A stretch of 64,000 bases of DNA from Piezodorus guildinii (Eukaryota > Arthropoda > Insecta > Hemiptera > Pentatomidae): contig CM041292.1 in assembly GCA_023052935.1 (NCBI GenBank), forward strand, positions 140,395,143 to 140,459,142. The letters are read 5' to 3'. Shown one piece after another: positions 44,811 through 55,797 of the stretch (position 1 is the first letter of the stretch; every line of letters starts with the position of its first letter). The notes beneath the pieces were generated by a model that did not search any database, had not been told where the DNA came from, and worked only from the letters and a program-made list of their open reading frames with translations. Both the position numbers and the translations under genes were made by a program.

Positions 44811-45069
44811 AAATCTTATTATATTTTTTCATTATATCTTTTTTTTTTTGTTTTGTTCTTATGTTAACATACATTTATATTTTTGTTTGTGCATTTTTAT
44901 TAGAATCTTTCTTTTATGTTCAGCTTATTTATACATGTTGTTAGTTTAATTTTATTGTTTTCAATCATTATACTCTAAGACTAGATTCTTAAGCTAACTT
45001 TTTATTTCCTGCTATGTTATTCTAAAGAGACTCGTCCCAGAATAAATAAAGAATTATTATTATTATAAT
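44214..45069 (+). other. 3' UTR of the CR1-like element with TA arrays
   Basis: Contains (TA)n arrays at about 44632-44690 and 44760-44795 and (TG)-rich sequence at 44521-44580. A block TATGTTAACATAC...AATTGTAATATC...TTATATTTTATTT occurs imperfectly three times (about 44441, 44704, 44860), so the UTR has grown by internal duplication. It ends with a short ATT-repeat tail. Confidence 0.6.
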
Positions 45070-45863
45070 TAGTCACGATTATAATAATAAGTATAACCGA
45101 TACTTTAATTTTTAGACATTTTCAATACAAGGTCTGGTAGTCGGATTAGCGGCGGTCCGTTTTATTTTAGTTTTATAATCGCGGGCGAAAATATTATCAA
45201 TACAGGTTTATTTTAACTTTTTCGTTTTTATTGGATAGTAGGCTCAGTAGCTGCGTTCCCAAACGTTCGTTACCGATTACTCTACTAATTTTAATCGCGC
45301 TCGCTCAAATATGGATTTATTATAACTTTTTCGTTATGCGTTATCAAATAAATAATTAATAATCCGGATAGCATAATTGAACTTATAAAATAGAAGGAAT
45401 TACCTTTATTTTGTCTTGATCTATTTACGCTTAACTTGACATAGCTACAGAAACAATTATTTCACATTATTTGGTTTCATATAAATTGAAAAAAATACTT
45501 TTTTTATTTTACTTTCTGCAAAATAAAAGTGCGACATATTTAAAAAGATAAAAACTTTTCTGTTTTCGTTTGTAGTATAATGGATGCATATAAATGAATT
45601 CAGACACTTGCCAACGCATGTTCAATTATAGCTGCATTTCCTGCATCATTTGATGTTCTGTGGAATTGTGGCCTAGCGCCAATTGTTAGAGCAGATGTCG
45701 ATTCCTCTTTTTTGTGTTGCTTTTATTTTGTTTTACCGACATCTAAAGCTTGTCTGCTAATCTTTATCGAAGTGAGATCTCTGTTTTCGTTCTTTGCTGA
45801 ACCATGCCTCTTATGTCTCTACCTGGCACCTGGTCATTTCATTCTGATCGATTGTACAAAATA
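45070..45863. other. Spacer with an imperfect 55-bp duplication, no gene seen
   Basis: The stretches 45178-45232 and 45294-45350 share TCGCG(G/C)(G/T)CG, TTTATT and AACTTTTTCGTT(T/A) in order. The rest is unremarkable. Confidence 0.35.
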
Positions 45864-46085
45864 TTAACACATTCACGCCGGGGCGAATATCTACGTTTTT
45901 CTCCGTGGGACGGGGCTATCTTAGCTGCTCAGCTTCGTGGGGCTGGGCTGTACTGTTGCAAGTTCCAACGTGTTTAATGCGAGATCACAACAGTTTCAGG
46001 CTTCCAACGCGCTTTATACAAGATTGTAACAGTTTTGGCATACACATATGACTTGAAGGAGCAATTATAGAAATTCTTAAAAGAA

Positions 46086-46833
46086 TCTGGTGCGGGCAAC
46101 ACACGACTTTCACTTACCTTGATTTTTAAAATCAATGACAGAATTTTGAAATACAGTTAGAGATAAAAATACGTGAAATTATTAAGGAATTAATCAAATT
46201 GAATTTATATAGAAACATGTGTTTTATTAAAAAATCTATTATATTATTATCTTAAATAATCAGTTAGTTTTATGTTCATTTCATCACTCTCTATTAACTT
46301 TTAAAAGCTTGTGTATGAGATGATATTTTTTCTAAAATCTTTAGCTTTCCAACGGTATATCATACATGTATATTACTGCTCTTATGTTCAAAAACGAAAA
46401 ATTGCATTAAAAAAATATTTCTCTGTTTTCTCCTTTATTCGGGTATCGAATTTATTCAATTTATATATTTACCTGTTTTTCATCAGCGTTAACAAGATAA
46501 TCTAGTTATTATTATTGAATCTACAAAATTAAAGGTACTTTAGGGGAAGAAAATTTAAAATACCGGCATTGAAGCCCTGTCAGACCATTTTTATCCAAAT
46601 AAAACCTACATGATATTAAAGCACATTAAATTTTACATCGATATAGCGAGTTTAATCAAAATCGTCGGAACCGTTTTCGAGAAAATCGAAAAAAGGTGCA
46701 AAATGCATGGTATAAAGTGCCTCTTCTGGTAAGCTCATTTTGATGAAAAAAGTTTTGTCACGTCTCGGGCGTATAGTTGTCTTAAATATGAAATTTCAGT
46801 TTCATAGGACTTACCCTTTCTGCCCGAGAGTTA

Positions 46834-46873
<40 letters not shown>

Positions 46874-46998
46874 CTTTTTGCGGGATTTGGTTACTTGGAC
46901 TCAGGGGACCCTAAAACGTGTATTTCCGTTGAAAACTGGAATTAGAAAATTTTCACGATCGCAATACTTCCCCTTACTATATGTAGTAAGTGAAAGTA
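46086..46998 (+). repeat. HINE/Helentron-like family, full-length reference copy
   Basis: The family model. The left end is TCTGGTGCGGGCAACACACG followed by the inverted-repeat motif ACTTTCACTTACCT. The body is about 850 bp and non-coding, with a (CA)n tract at 46832-46870. The right end is the palindrome CTTACTATA...GTAAG directly followed by GTAAGTGAAAGTAA, the inverse of the left motif. The inverted repeat is therefore asymmetric: flush at the right end, about 20 nt inset at the left. Asymmetric subterminal repeats, a terminal hairpin, an internal microsatellite and no coding are the structural marks of Helentron-associated elements. No target-site duplication is visible. It sits inside the piggyBac-like element, so it inserted later. 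Confidence 0.8.
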
Positions 46999-47333
46999 AA
47001 AAGATTCTTATATTAATATTTATTATTTAAAATGATTCCTATATTATTGTTATTATTATATTATATTCTTCCATCATATTATGGGAATAAAATTATGAAA
47101 ATAAATCACGCACAGCTAAATAACATTCCTAAAGAAGAGTAATTAAGTGAAACTAACCGATAAGAGTCCTTTGAGGGAGGATGTTGAAATTTATAAAATA
47201 TTTAATAAATAATCCCTTATGCTTGTTAATTCCTACAACATATAATGTTGAGAAAAAAAAAAAAAAAAAACTTACTTTTTAAAAATAAGTGACTTACCTG
47301 TAATGCACGTTACCCAATGGGATAGCTAACTGT

Positions 47334-47442
47334 GGCCCATCACTGGGTCACCCCGCCCCACGGAACCGACAAATACGACCCATCGGTGGGTCACCCCGTC
47401 CCTCGGAACAGACAAGTATGACCCATCGGTGGATCACCCCGG
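47334..47442. repeat. 43-bp subterminal tandem repeat in the piggyBac-like element
   Basis: Units 47334-47376 and 47377-47419 plus a partial unit 47420-47442. Each contains a small inverted repeat (ACCCA-N4-TGGGT or a close variant) followed by CACCCCG. They lie just inside the right TIR, where transposase-binding repeats are often found in this superfamily. That role is inference. Confidence 0.8.
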
Positions 47443-47456
47443 CGTGAACGTGTTAA

Positions 47457-48510
47457 TAAATAAATGAATACCATACTAATCATCTATGTAAGATATTAGT
47501 ACATGGGTGGATTTTTTTATTCAAACCGATATAGCTCCGAAACGGTAGGTCCTAGCGAAAAATGTTATGATATGTTTTATATTTATGTAAATACATAAAA
47601 AAAAAAAAAATAAATAAAAAATATTTACTCTACCTTTGGTAGACCCGGAAGTGATTATAATAAACTAAACTATAATAAACTAATAAATGTAAAAATAAGA
47701 AAAACTAATAACTATAATAAATATTTATAATAAACTATAAAATAAATCCTTATCCCAATGAAATTTCAATTTAAGCTATTGTGTTTTAATTAAATGTTAA
47801 CATAGTCATTTTACGTTTTGGGCTTGTAAAAATGACCATAGAAAGGTCATGGCAACAAGTCATTCTGTTATAACTCTATAAAATGGTTTCTGCAGAAGTC
47901 TCGGCTAAAAAAGCAACTAACTTCTTTTGAAGATATAAAATTTCATTCAAATAAAATCAATTTTTATGTATATAAAAGTTACAAAACCATGAAAAAATAA
48001 GATTAGATAATTATAAATGTGGCTGTTATATTTATTTATATATTTTTTTCTCAGCATTTTCCCTATTACATTATTTGAACTTTTCAGGAACCAAACACCC
48101 TTCGGCAACAATTACATCGGATTTAAGAGATTACACTGTATATGTTGGGACACCATATATATTATTGTTGTAAATCTCAATAATCAATAATAACATACAT
48201 ACATGTTTGCCAATTGAGATTAGCACGCTGATTAATTAATGTTTTTAACATCTGATAAAAAAAAAAAAAAAAATGCTTTCAAAAGCTGTTAAATAATTTA
48301 TAAAATCTTAAAGTGAAATTTATTATTTCCTTTTTATTTTGGTAATTTATAACTAAAACCTTTTTATTAATATATTTATGCTTATGCTTCTGATAATTTA
48401 GTGTACTATAATTTATTTATTAATGTGGAATTTAAAATATGAACGGATTATTTCACCTGTTTAATTTTCTTAATAAGGAAATGAGAATTATAGATTCTTA
48501 AGATAAAATA
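47457..48510. other. AT-rich spacer, no gene seen
   Basis: Nothing recognisable beyond A/T tracts. Confidence 0.4.
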
Positions 48511-49258
48511 TCTGGTGCGCTCAACACACAACTTTCACGTTCCTTCGTTGTTGAAATCAATTGAAGAATTTTAAAAAACATCGCGAGATAAAAATAAATT
48601 GTTAAAGAATTATTTCAATTGAATTTCAATAGAAACGTGTTTTTTATATTAAATAATCTATTATTTTTATCCACAAAAATCAGTTAGTTTTATTGGCTTT
48701 TCATCACTCTCCATTACCCTTTTCCTTTCCGTGTATCAGATAATATTTTTTATAAAATATTTTTTGCTATCCAACGGTATATCAGACATTTATATTACTG
48801 TTCTTATGTACAAAAACCCAAAATTGCATTTAAAAAATATTTGTTCAGTTTTCTTCTTTAGCTATTTTTCAAATTCGTTCAACTTGCATATTTAGCAGTT
48901 ATTTACCAATGCTAATAAGATAATATGGTTATTTTTATAGAATCTACAAAAGTAAAGGAAGAAAAATATCGACATTTAAGGCCTGTCCAACTATTTCAAC
49001 CAAATTAAACCTAAATTATATTAAAGCCCATTAAATTTTACATCGATATAGCGAGTTTAATCAAAATCATTACTGTCGTTTTTGAGACACCATCGTAAAA
49101 TGGTGCAAAAGGCATGTTATAAAGTGGCTCTCCTGTTAAGCTGATTTTGATGAAAAAGGTTTTGTAACGTGTTATGCGTATAGTTGTCTTAAATATGAAA
49201 TTTCAGTTTCGTAGGACTTTCCGTTTACGCGCGGAAGTTACCACACACGGACATACAC

Positions 49259-49300
<42 letters not shown>
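48511..49300 (+). repeat. HINE-like family, truncated at its microsatellite
   Basis: From TCTGGTGCGCTCAACACACA through all body blocks to a (CA)n tract at 49261-49298, after which family similarity stops. The palindromic end is missing. Confidence 0.85.
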
Positions 49301-49302
<2 letters not shown>

Positions 49303-49390
49303 TTATTGTACATACATATTAAAAAAAAGTTTATCCTCGTATGATAATTAGAAGGAAATATTTATCAATGTTTTAAGTATGCTATACATT

Positions 49391-50288
49391 ATTACTTTCA
49401 CTTACTATATATAGTAAGGGGAAGTATTGCGATCGAGAAAATTTTCGAATTCCAGTTTTCAACGGAAATACACGTTTTAGGGTCCCCTGAGTCCAAATAA
49501 CCAAGTCCCGCAAAAAGGTCTGTGTGTGTGGTGTGTGTGTGTGTGTGTGTGTGTGTGTGGTAACTCCCGGGCGGAAACGGTAAGTCCTATGAGACTGAAA
49601 TTTCATATTAAGACAACTATACGCCCGAGACGTGACAAAACTTTTTTCATCAAGATGAGCTTACCAGAAGAGGCACTTTATACCGTGCATTTTGCACCTT
49701 TTTTCGATTTTCTCGAAAACGGTTCCGACGATTTTGATTAAACTCGCTATATCGATGTAAAATTAAATGGGCTTTAATATCATGTAGGTTTTATTTGGAC
49801 AAAAATGGTCTGACAGGGCTTAAATGCCGATATTTTAAATTTTCTTTCCCTAAAGTACCTTTAATTTTGTAGATTCAATAATAATAACTAGATTATCTTG
49901 TTAACGCTGATGAAAAACAGGTAAATATATAAATTGAATCAATTCGATACCCAAATAAAGGAGAAAAACAGAAAAAATATTTTTTTAATCCAATTTTTCG
50001 TTTTTGAACATAAGAGCAGTAATATACATGTATGATATACCGTTGGAAAACTAAAGATTTTAGAAAAAATATCATCTCATACTCAAGCTTTTAAAAGTTA
50101 ATAGAGAGTGATGAGAAGAAGATAAAACTAACTGATTATTTTAGATAATAAAATAAAAGATTTTTTAATAAAACACATGTTTCTATATAAATTAAATTTA
50201 TTTAATTCTTTAATAGTTTCACGTATTTTTAACTCTGACTCTATTTGAAAATTGATGTAAGTGAAAGTCGTGTGTTGCCCGCACCAGA
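49391..50288 (-). repeat. HINE-like family, full-length copy, inverted relative to 46086-46998
   Basis: Begins ATTACTTTCACTTACTATAT and TAGTAAGGGGAAGTATTGCG, has a (TG)n tract at 49523-49559, and ends TAAGTGAAAGTCGTGTGTTG then CCCGCACCAGA at 50288. It is highly similar to the 46086 copy along its whole length. Confidence 0.92.
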
Positions 50289-51941
50289 TTTTTTTATATG
50301 TTTTTGTTTGAAAAATAAATGGATAAAAAAAAATCTCGTATAATAAACGATTGTAATACTTTGGAACCAATTATTTATCATAAATATATGTTTCTTTCGG
50401 AAAAGAATATTATTATTATCTGGATTCTTATCTAAAAAAAGGAAAAAAAAAAAAAACCTTTACCCGACTACCCATAAAGGTACTTCGGTTTATTAAATTT
50501 TGGGATTGGTACTCTGTAAGCAGGGATGCCATCTTCCTCTCCTACATCACTTAAATTTTGGATTAACTACTTATGGCCATACTTCAATTTAACAGTCTAA
50601 TGAATAAGGCCACCATTAACTGTCCACAAAATTTTCATATATATATTTGAAAATCATTAAAAGATGCCTCTCATAGCATGAATCATTCTGAAACCTGAAG
50701 ATTACACTGAGGAAGAAAAATGTTTTAGCCAAAGGGAACTCTTGCTGGGCCCTGGGCTTCTTAAATTTATGATGGTAGGGGTAGGTAAATATAGCCGACG
50801 ATAAATCCCTTTTAAGTTAACATTAAAGGAAAGAATATATTCGGACCGAGCTCCCTTAGCTTCTCCCGCTCCGTCGTATTTCCTCTCCTAGTCCTTTAAT
50901 GCCCAAGCAAAGAATTTTTAGGCATTTATTGTTCATTCCGTTTAATCCATACCAAGGTTTTTAATTAAATTCCATATAGATCATGAATTTGAAAAAAGGA
51001 CCCTTATTACTATAATATATCTCATATACCAAAAGCACACAAGACATTCTTTTAACCATATGCAGGTATTTTAAATAGTATTGAATACAAATTATAAAAA
51101 AAAAAAAAAAATTCATACATACATAATTTACCATAAGTATAAGAATGGATTTTCGTGTAATTTCAGAAATTAGGTTATTCAAGGATACTGATTAAATATA
51201 ACTCTAAGATTTACAAATGGCATTTGAAGTAAGAACATAATATTAGAACACATTTTCATGATACATATGTTTTTAACTTGCTATTTTTTTTTATTTTTTT
51301 TTTTTATGGGCAATTGCATATATTTTTTTTCCTATTGGTATATTGGGAAGATATATTTATTTCGATTTGTTCATACAACCTGAATGTTCGTGACTGTTTT
51401 ATATAAGTAAAAAAATTGGCCTGAATTAATCAGCCTCAAGAGCTGTGCAGAGGATACGTTATAGAGATTTCTCTCAAAAATGCTCGTTTCATATGATAGG
51501 AATTCGCTAAAAGTATTCCCCTCTTTTATTTTTTCTTATAATTGTCTGTGACACAATTTAAGAAGTATTTGACTACCCTCTTAGGCCAAAAAAAGGTTTA
51601 AAAAAAATAAAAAGAATCAATAAAAGAAAAAGAAAAAAACACATAAATCAACACAGTATAAGAAAACTAACCATATACTCTTCCTTTAACAGTGAGAGTA
51701 AAACTGAGGTAACATTTATCCACTAATACACCTAAGAATAGAAAACAAACACTAAGTTAATACTTATTCACTGTATAAACAAGATTTTTTTTTCCATGGT
51801 CTGGTGTTTAACATAAAATTACTAAACAGAACAAAGGTCACTCAAAGCCGCAGGCCAACCCACTAGCATAAAACAATTCTAAAAATATTATTGTGGAATA
51901 AATCTAAACTTTTATATTTAAAAAAAAAAATAAATAAACTG
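50289..51941. other. Spacer with a less AT-rich block, no gene seen
   Basis: The stretch 50460-50945 has higher GC and no repeat match in the window, a possible single-copy non-coding block. The remainder is AT-rich with A homopolymers. Nothing else recognised. Confidence 0.35.
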
Positions 51942-52246
51942 TACCACTACAACCCATGAAGAGTTTTGGGTTCAGTACATGAGAGATTAGTACTGTTTCT
52001 ACGCCAACGGCCGTGCAATGAGGTGATTCGGCTTAGATCATGCTTAGCCGCCAGGTTTTTTCCCCATTTTTGGGTACCCACATTAAAGAGGCTGGGTGTG
52101 CCCCAGGAGGGTATCCATACCCTAGGGTCGCTCCCCCAGCCAAATAAACAGAATAAATAATATTCCGCCACAGGCGGGATTCGAACCCAGGACCCGGAGT
52201 ACAGTAGACCAGCGCCCTACCCACTAGTCCACGCCGCTCTCTAACT
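51942..52246 (-). repeat. tRNA-derived SINE, family 2, best-preserved copy
   Basis: Read on the minus strand: GAGCGGCGTGGACTAGTGGG (A-box region), GGTTCGAATCCCGCC (perfect B-box), then a 220-bp body ending TTGTAGTGGTACAG and an A/T-rich tail. Family-mates are at 12952-13258, 16312-16475, 60222-60420 and 61835-61985. The tRNA-like head of about 70 nt suggests polymerase III transcription. Confidence 0.85.
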
Positions 52247-52979
52247 TTTCTATTATTTATACTTAAATTTTATAAATTCCGTATACATTTTTTTCCCCCA
52301 GAACTGTGTATATATTACACCTTCTTTTTAAAGGTTCTGTCGCTGCAGCTAGCTATTAATTAAATAAATTGGTATATCTTAAGTTTTATCCAGATCTAAG
52401 TAAATGGATGCTATTTGCATTCGAGCTATATTGTAACCAGTATATTAGTCTAATGCATAATATTAATCTTAAAATTTTCTCTTTACTTTCTATTGAATAC
52501 TTCGGAGTAACTGGCTGTATATATCTTGGAGCCTGCGAACCAACTTACACGGAGCTCATTAGAATAACAGGCCCCCTGCTTCCCTTCCACAACAGATAAC
52601 CCAACTTGGAATTTAAGTTCGCAGGACATTACGATACCTGAAGGGGATCTATTTTGAATCAGGTTAATCTCTGCCTCTGAGGGCTACTTAGCAGCAGTTT
52701 AGGGCACTAGATTTGGTTAAGCCCTTCCATTCAAATTTTATACAGTATAAGTCGATTGTAATTGAAACCTGCATAGTTCAAACAAATAATATGACAATAA
52801 ATCCGAGATTATTGTGAATTTTAGAACAGAATTGAATTGGAAAGAAACTTTATTCTGGGACAATGTCCCTTTAGAATAACATTAATAAACAAAATAGAAA
52901 TTTATAGCTGGCCAAAAACAATATATATATATATAATTTATTATATATATTAATTTATTAGCAAAAAGTTTTTCTTTTT
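52247..52979. other. Spacer, no gene seen
   Basis: An ORF at 52369-52599 has no recognisable family. A (TA)n tract lies at about 52921-52935. Confidence 0.35.
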
Positions 52980-53050
52980 TACTTTCACTTGCCTATATAT
53001 AAAAATATAGTAAGGGAAAGTATTGCGATTGTGAAAATTCTCGAATTTTG
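52980..53050 (-). repeat. HINE-like family, palindromic-end scrap
   Basis: TACTTTCACTTGCCTATATA, TAGTAAGGGAAAGTATTGCG and GTGAAAATTCTCGAATT, then similarity stops. Confidence 0.75.
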
Positions 53051-53478
53051 ATGACCGTCTATAAACATACAGAACACCAAATCGGATACACTTTACGAGA
53101 AGGACTAGGTCTCACAGCATTCACTGTTGGATAGCAATATCGTTTGTTTTATTATTTATTTAAAACTTTTCAATGCAAACTAAATGTAAATTTTCACAAT
53201 TATTTCTAGTAAGGAAAGAAATAATAATAATCCCCCTACCTTTCTTAAAATTTGAGGTCTTACGTTTCAAGATACGTAGAACCTAAATAACGATAAAAAT
53301 AATAACGAATTATTGTTGTTATACTCGAATAGATTATAAATAAAATTTCTAACAAAAGAAAAAAAGAATAGTTGAAATCGGTGTGTCAAATTCCTCAGTT
53401 ACTCTACCATGTTTAAGAGTTGAATAAGGATAGAAGTAATCCCCACCACCAAGAGGAATAAAAAATCTATGATAGAAC
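53051..53478. other. Spacer, no gene seen
   Basis: Nothing recognisable. Confidence 0.35.
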
Positions 53479-53481
53479 TTT

Positions 53482-54470
53482 AACTTCTTCTTCTTCTTTA
53501 GCTCTCTCCTTGTGCCTTTCAGCGTGGAGATAGTCCAACCCAGGATCTCCATCTCTCTCTGTCTCCTGCAAGAGTCTTCATCTCCTGCAGTGTCTTGCCT
53601 CTCGCTTGCCCCAACTTTGTAATGTAGCCATCGTAGCTAAGCCTAGGCCTTCCTCTAGGTCTGGTGCCAACTGGTTTTGCCTCCATAAATTTGCGTGGGT
53701 CACAATCCAGGCTCATCCTGCATACATGCCCGTACCACCTCAACTGTCTCTTCTCCAGGGTCTCCTTCATTGCAGGAATGTTTAATTCTTCCCTTATGGT
53801 TTCATTCCTGATCCTATCCCTGCGGGTTTTGGAAGCCACTCTGCGCAGGTATTTCATTTCTGCCGCTGTTATACGGCTCCATTTGTTGTCCGGGAGTACC
53901 CAGCTCTCTGCTCCGTATAGTAGAACAGGCATGTATACGGCCTTAAATATGTGGAGCTTGACATCTTTTTTAACCTCTCTCTTTCCTACTACTGTGTTGC
54001 TGATGGAATAGTAAATATTATTTGCTTTTCCTATCCTGTGGGATATTTCGGGTTGTATTTTTCCATTTCCGCTTATCACAGTTCCAAGGTAGGAGAATTC
54101 ATTTACCACTTCAAGCTCCTCGTCGTTGCACATAATGTGGATTTGTTCGGGCTGTCGTCCCACTTGTAGGATCTTGCTTTTTCTGGCATTAATAATCATA
54201 CCTTTCCGCCCTAATTCTGCTTCCCACTCTATTAGGGCTTGTTGGAGCTTAACGCTAGAGTCAGTAATAAGGACTATGTCATCAGCATACACCATTACTT
54301 GTGCCTGTATGGTTCTCATATTCCAATGACCAATCACCGCTCTTGCTGTTCTTCTCTTGCAAATCTTAATTATTTCATCCATAAAGATGATGAAGAGTAG
54401 AGGACTGAGGCTATCCCCCTGCTTTACTCCTTTTGCCATCGGAAAGCTCTTTGACTCGAGACCGTTAATT
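53482..54470 (-). mobile_element. RTE-like LINE, recently 5'-truncated copy with (GAA)n tail
   Basis: Coding similarity begins at about 54470 on the minus strand (NGLESKSFPMAKGVKQGD) and continues without a break to the stop at 53519. Only about 20 bp of 3' UTR follow, then a (GAA)n tail at 53484-53500. The uninterrupted frame suggests a young insertion. Confidence 0.85.
53519..54439 (-). pseudogene. RTE-like reverse transcriptase, C-terminal 306 residues, open
   Basis: Starts at motif B, GVKQGDSLSPLLFIIFMDEI, then VMVYADDIVLITDS (motif C, intact YADD). FSYLGTVISGNGKIQPEIS, LLYGAESWVLPDNKWSRI and RQLRWYGHVCRMSLD follow, then GTRPRGRPRLS. The N-terminal RT (with the motif A Asp) and endonuclease are cut off, so it is inactive although its frame is fully open. 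The W-x-GHV-x-RM and RPRGRPR segments point to an RTE-type element. It is a different family from the 32.5-33.8 kb copy, as the sequences differ throughout. Confidence 0.85.
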
Positions 54471-54473
54471 TAG

Positions 54474-54833
54474 AACTTTAACGAAGTAATAAATTAACAG
54501 AAACATCCTTAAAATGTATGTATCTAGATACAGTAAAAGGTTAATATTTAGAAAATGTTTTAATGAAACTTAATTGGCGTTTAGAAAAATATAAAATAAA
54601 TAAATAAATCGTTTTAGAAACAGGGACAAAATAGATATCGTTTTGAATTTAGCATTGGTGATTTTCAATTTTCCTTAAATTTAAATTAATGTTGCTGGTC
54701 TTCTTTCTTAAGCACTTTTATTAATTTATTGCAATATACGGTTAATTAACTACACAGCTTATAAGTTGTTATCTCATAGTATAATAATTCGTAAGTAATC
54801 AATCATTGTGTATTAATTTGCATTGTTTTTGCA

Positions 54834-54911
<78 letters not shown>

Positions 54912-55362
54912 TACATTGTTACACAATGCCTTATTCCAGACAAACTAGTGCTTTGATCGATCTTAAAATAACTAATGTCTGATCTTAACGACGAAAAGTT
55001 GTCCAAGCTACAGGAAGGCTATTATGAACTAAATACTTATAAAGCAAGGGCTTGTTTATTAGCAGTCGTTTCTCCTAGCCCTGTCATTTCTCCACTAATT
55101 CCGAATCCATTTCCATAGCAAAGGCCAGCGCTTTGTGCCTAGTTCCTGTTTATTTCTCTACCTTCCCAATTTTCACTCCCTTCTTGATGCTCTATGTTTC
55201 CCTTTTGACCTGGAAACTGGTGAGCTGAGGCTAAAATAATAATGATAGGGCTGTAGGAATAAACAGACAGTTCCATTAGTTAGCCGTCTCACAAAGTCAG
55301 GTCAGTTTCTTTTGTGTACTGTACTTACCGCTTTCCTAGGGAACGAGCATGAATTTGTATTA
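54474..55362. other. AT-rich spacer with (CA)/(TA) array
   Basis: Compound (CA)n(TA)n array at about 54834-54906. The patch 55065-55240 is GC-richer and without a repeat match. No gene. Confidence 0.4.
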
Positions 55363-55376
55363 ACATTTTCTTAACT

Positions 55377-55797
55377 TGAGCTTTGGGGCTACTAAACCAT
55401 CAAATTATTCCCGTATTCAATCCTTACAATCCAAAATCCTTCGAAAAACCCTTAATACTCCTAACTTTGACACAAATAAACTCATCCATAAAGACCTTAA
55501 CATCCCACATGTTGCAGATTTCGCCAAAACCAGATATCAATCCTTCCATGACAAACTCCACTCCCACACTAACCCACTAGTTTCGAAATATGCTTTTTAT
55601 TCTATTCCTGACTATCGTCCGAGGCGCATAAAAAGATGATGGCCTTGAGACATTCTAGTTTAGATTACCTAGTGGAGTGATGCCAATGAGCATTTTATTT
55701 TCTCTTCATTTATTTTTCAAGTATATTACCTGACAGCTAATTTCCTAGATGTGTTAACTATTACAGTTGTAAATCTCAATAAATGAAAAAAAAAAAA
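55377..55797 (+). mobile_element. Jockey-like LINE, short 5'-truncated insertion with 14-bp target-site duplication
   Basis: Flanked by exact 14-bp repeats ACATTTTCTTAACT (55363-55376 and 55798-55811). The frame 55376-55639 is open: GATKPSNYSRIQSLQSKILR, NKLIHKDLNIPHVADFAKTR, then DYRPRRIKR and a stop. This is the same C-terminal end as the other Jockey-like copies. The 3' UTR ends TTGTAAATCTCAATAAATG and poly(A). This copy defines the true end of the family and shows target-primed insertion. Confidence 0.92.

Larger units (their letters stand above)
39740..45069 (+). mobile_element. CR1/L2-group non-LTR retrotransposon with two intact ORFs
   Basis: A 5' UTR-like leader (start uncertain, about 39740-40102) is followed by ORF1 (40103-41020), a 391-bp inter-ORF region, ORF2 (41412-44213) and a 3' UTR of about 850 bp. 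It ends AATAAATAAAGAATTATTATT with a short ATT-type tail instead of poly(A), as in CR1/L2-type LINEs. Both ORFs are undamaged, so this is probably the youngest LINE in the window. I cannot identify a target-site duplication; members of this group often lack a clean one. Confidence 0.85.
45868..47452. mobile_element. piggyBac-like non-autonomous element (TTAA target-site duplication)
   Basis: Flanked by TTAA on both sides (45864-45867 and 47453-47456). Terminal inverted repeats are CACATTCACGCCGGGGCGA at the left and CACGTTCACGCCGGGGTGA (read inward) at the right, with 17 of 19 identical. A TTAA duplication with short TIRs is the hallmark of piggyBac-superfamily transposition. There is no transposase. 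About 670 bp are the element itself; the remaining 913 bp (46086-46998) are a nested HINE-like copy. Subterminal GGGACGGGG-type motifs occur near both ends. Confidence 0.8.

Noticed and set aside
46086..46998. Classical MITE with terminal inverted repeats and target-site duplication
   Set aside because: The inverted repeats are asymmetric (one inset by about 20 nt) and I found no duplication of fixed length at the copies examined.
49261..49560. CRISPR-like or satellite array
   Set aside because: These are simple (CA)n/(TG)n tracts belonging to two HINE-like copies, with no spacers.
52160..52246. Functional tRNA gene on the minus strand
   Set aside because: Same reasoning: the head is tRNA-like, but it continues into a body shared with 12952-13258.
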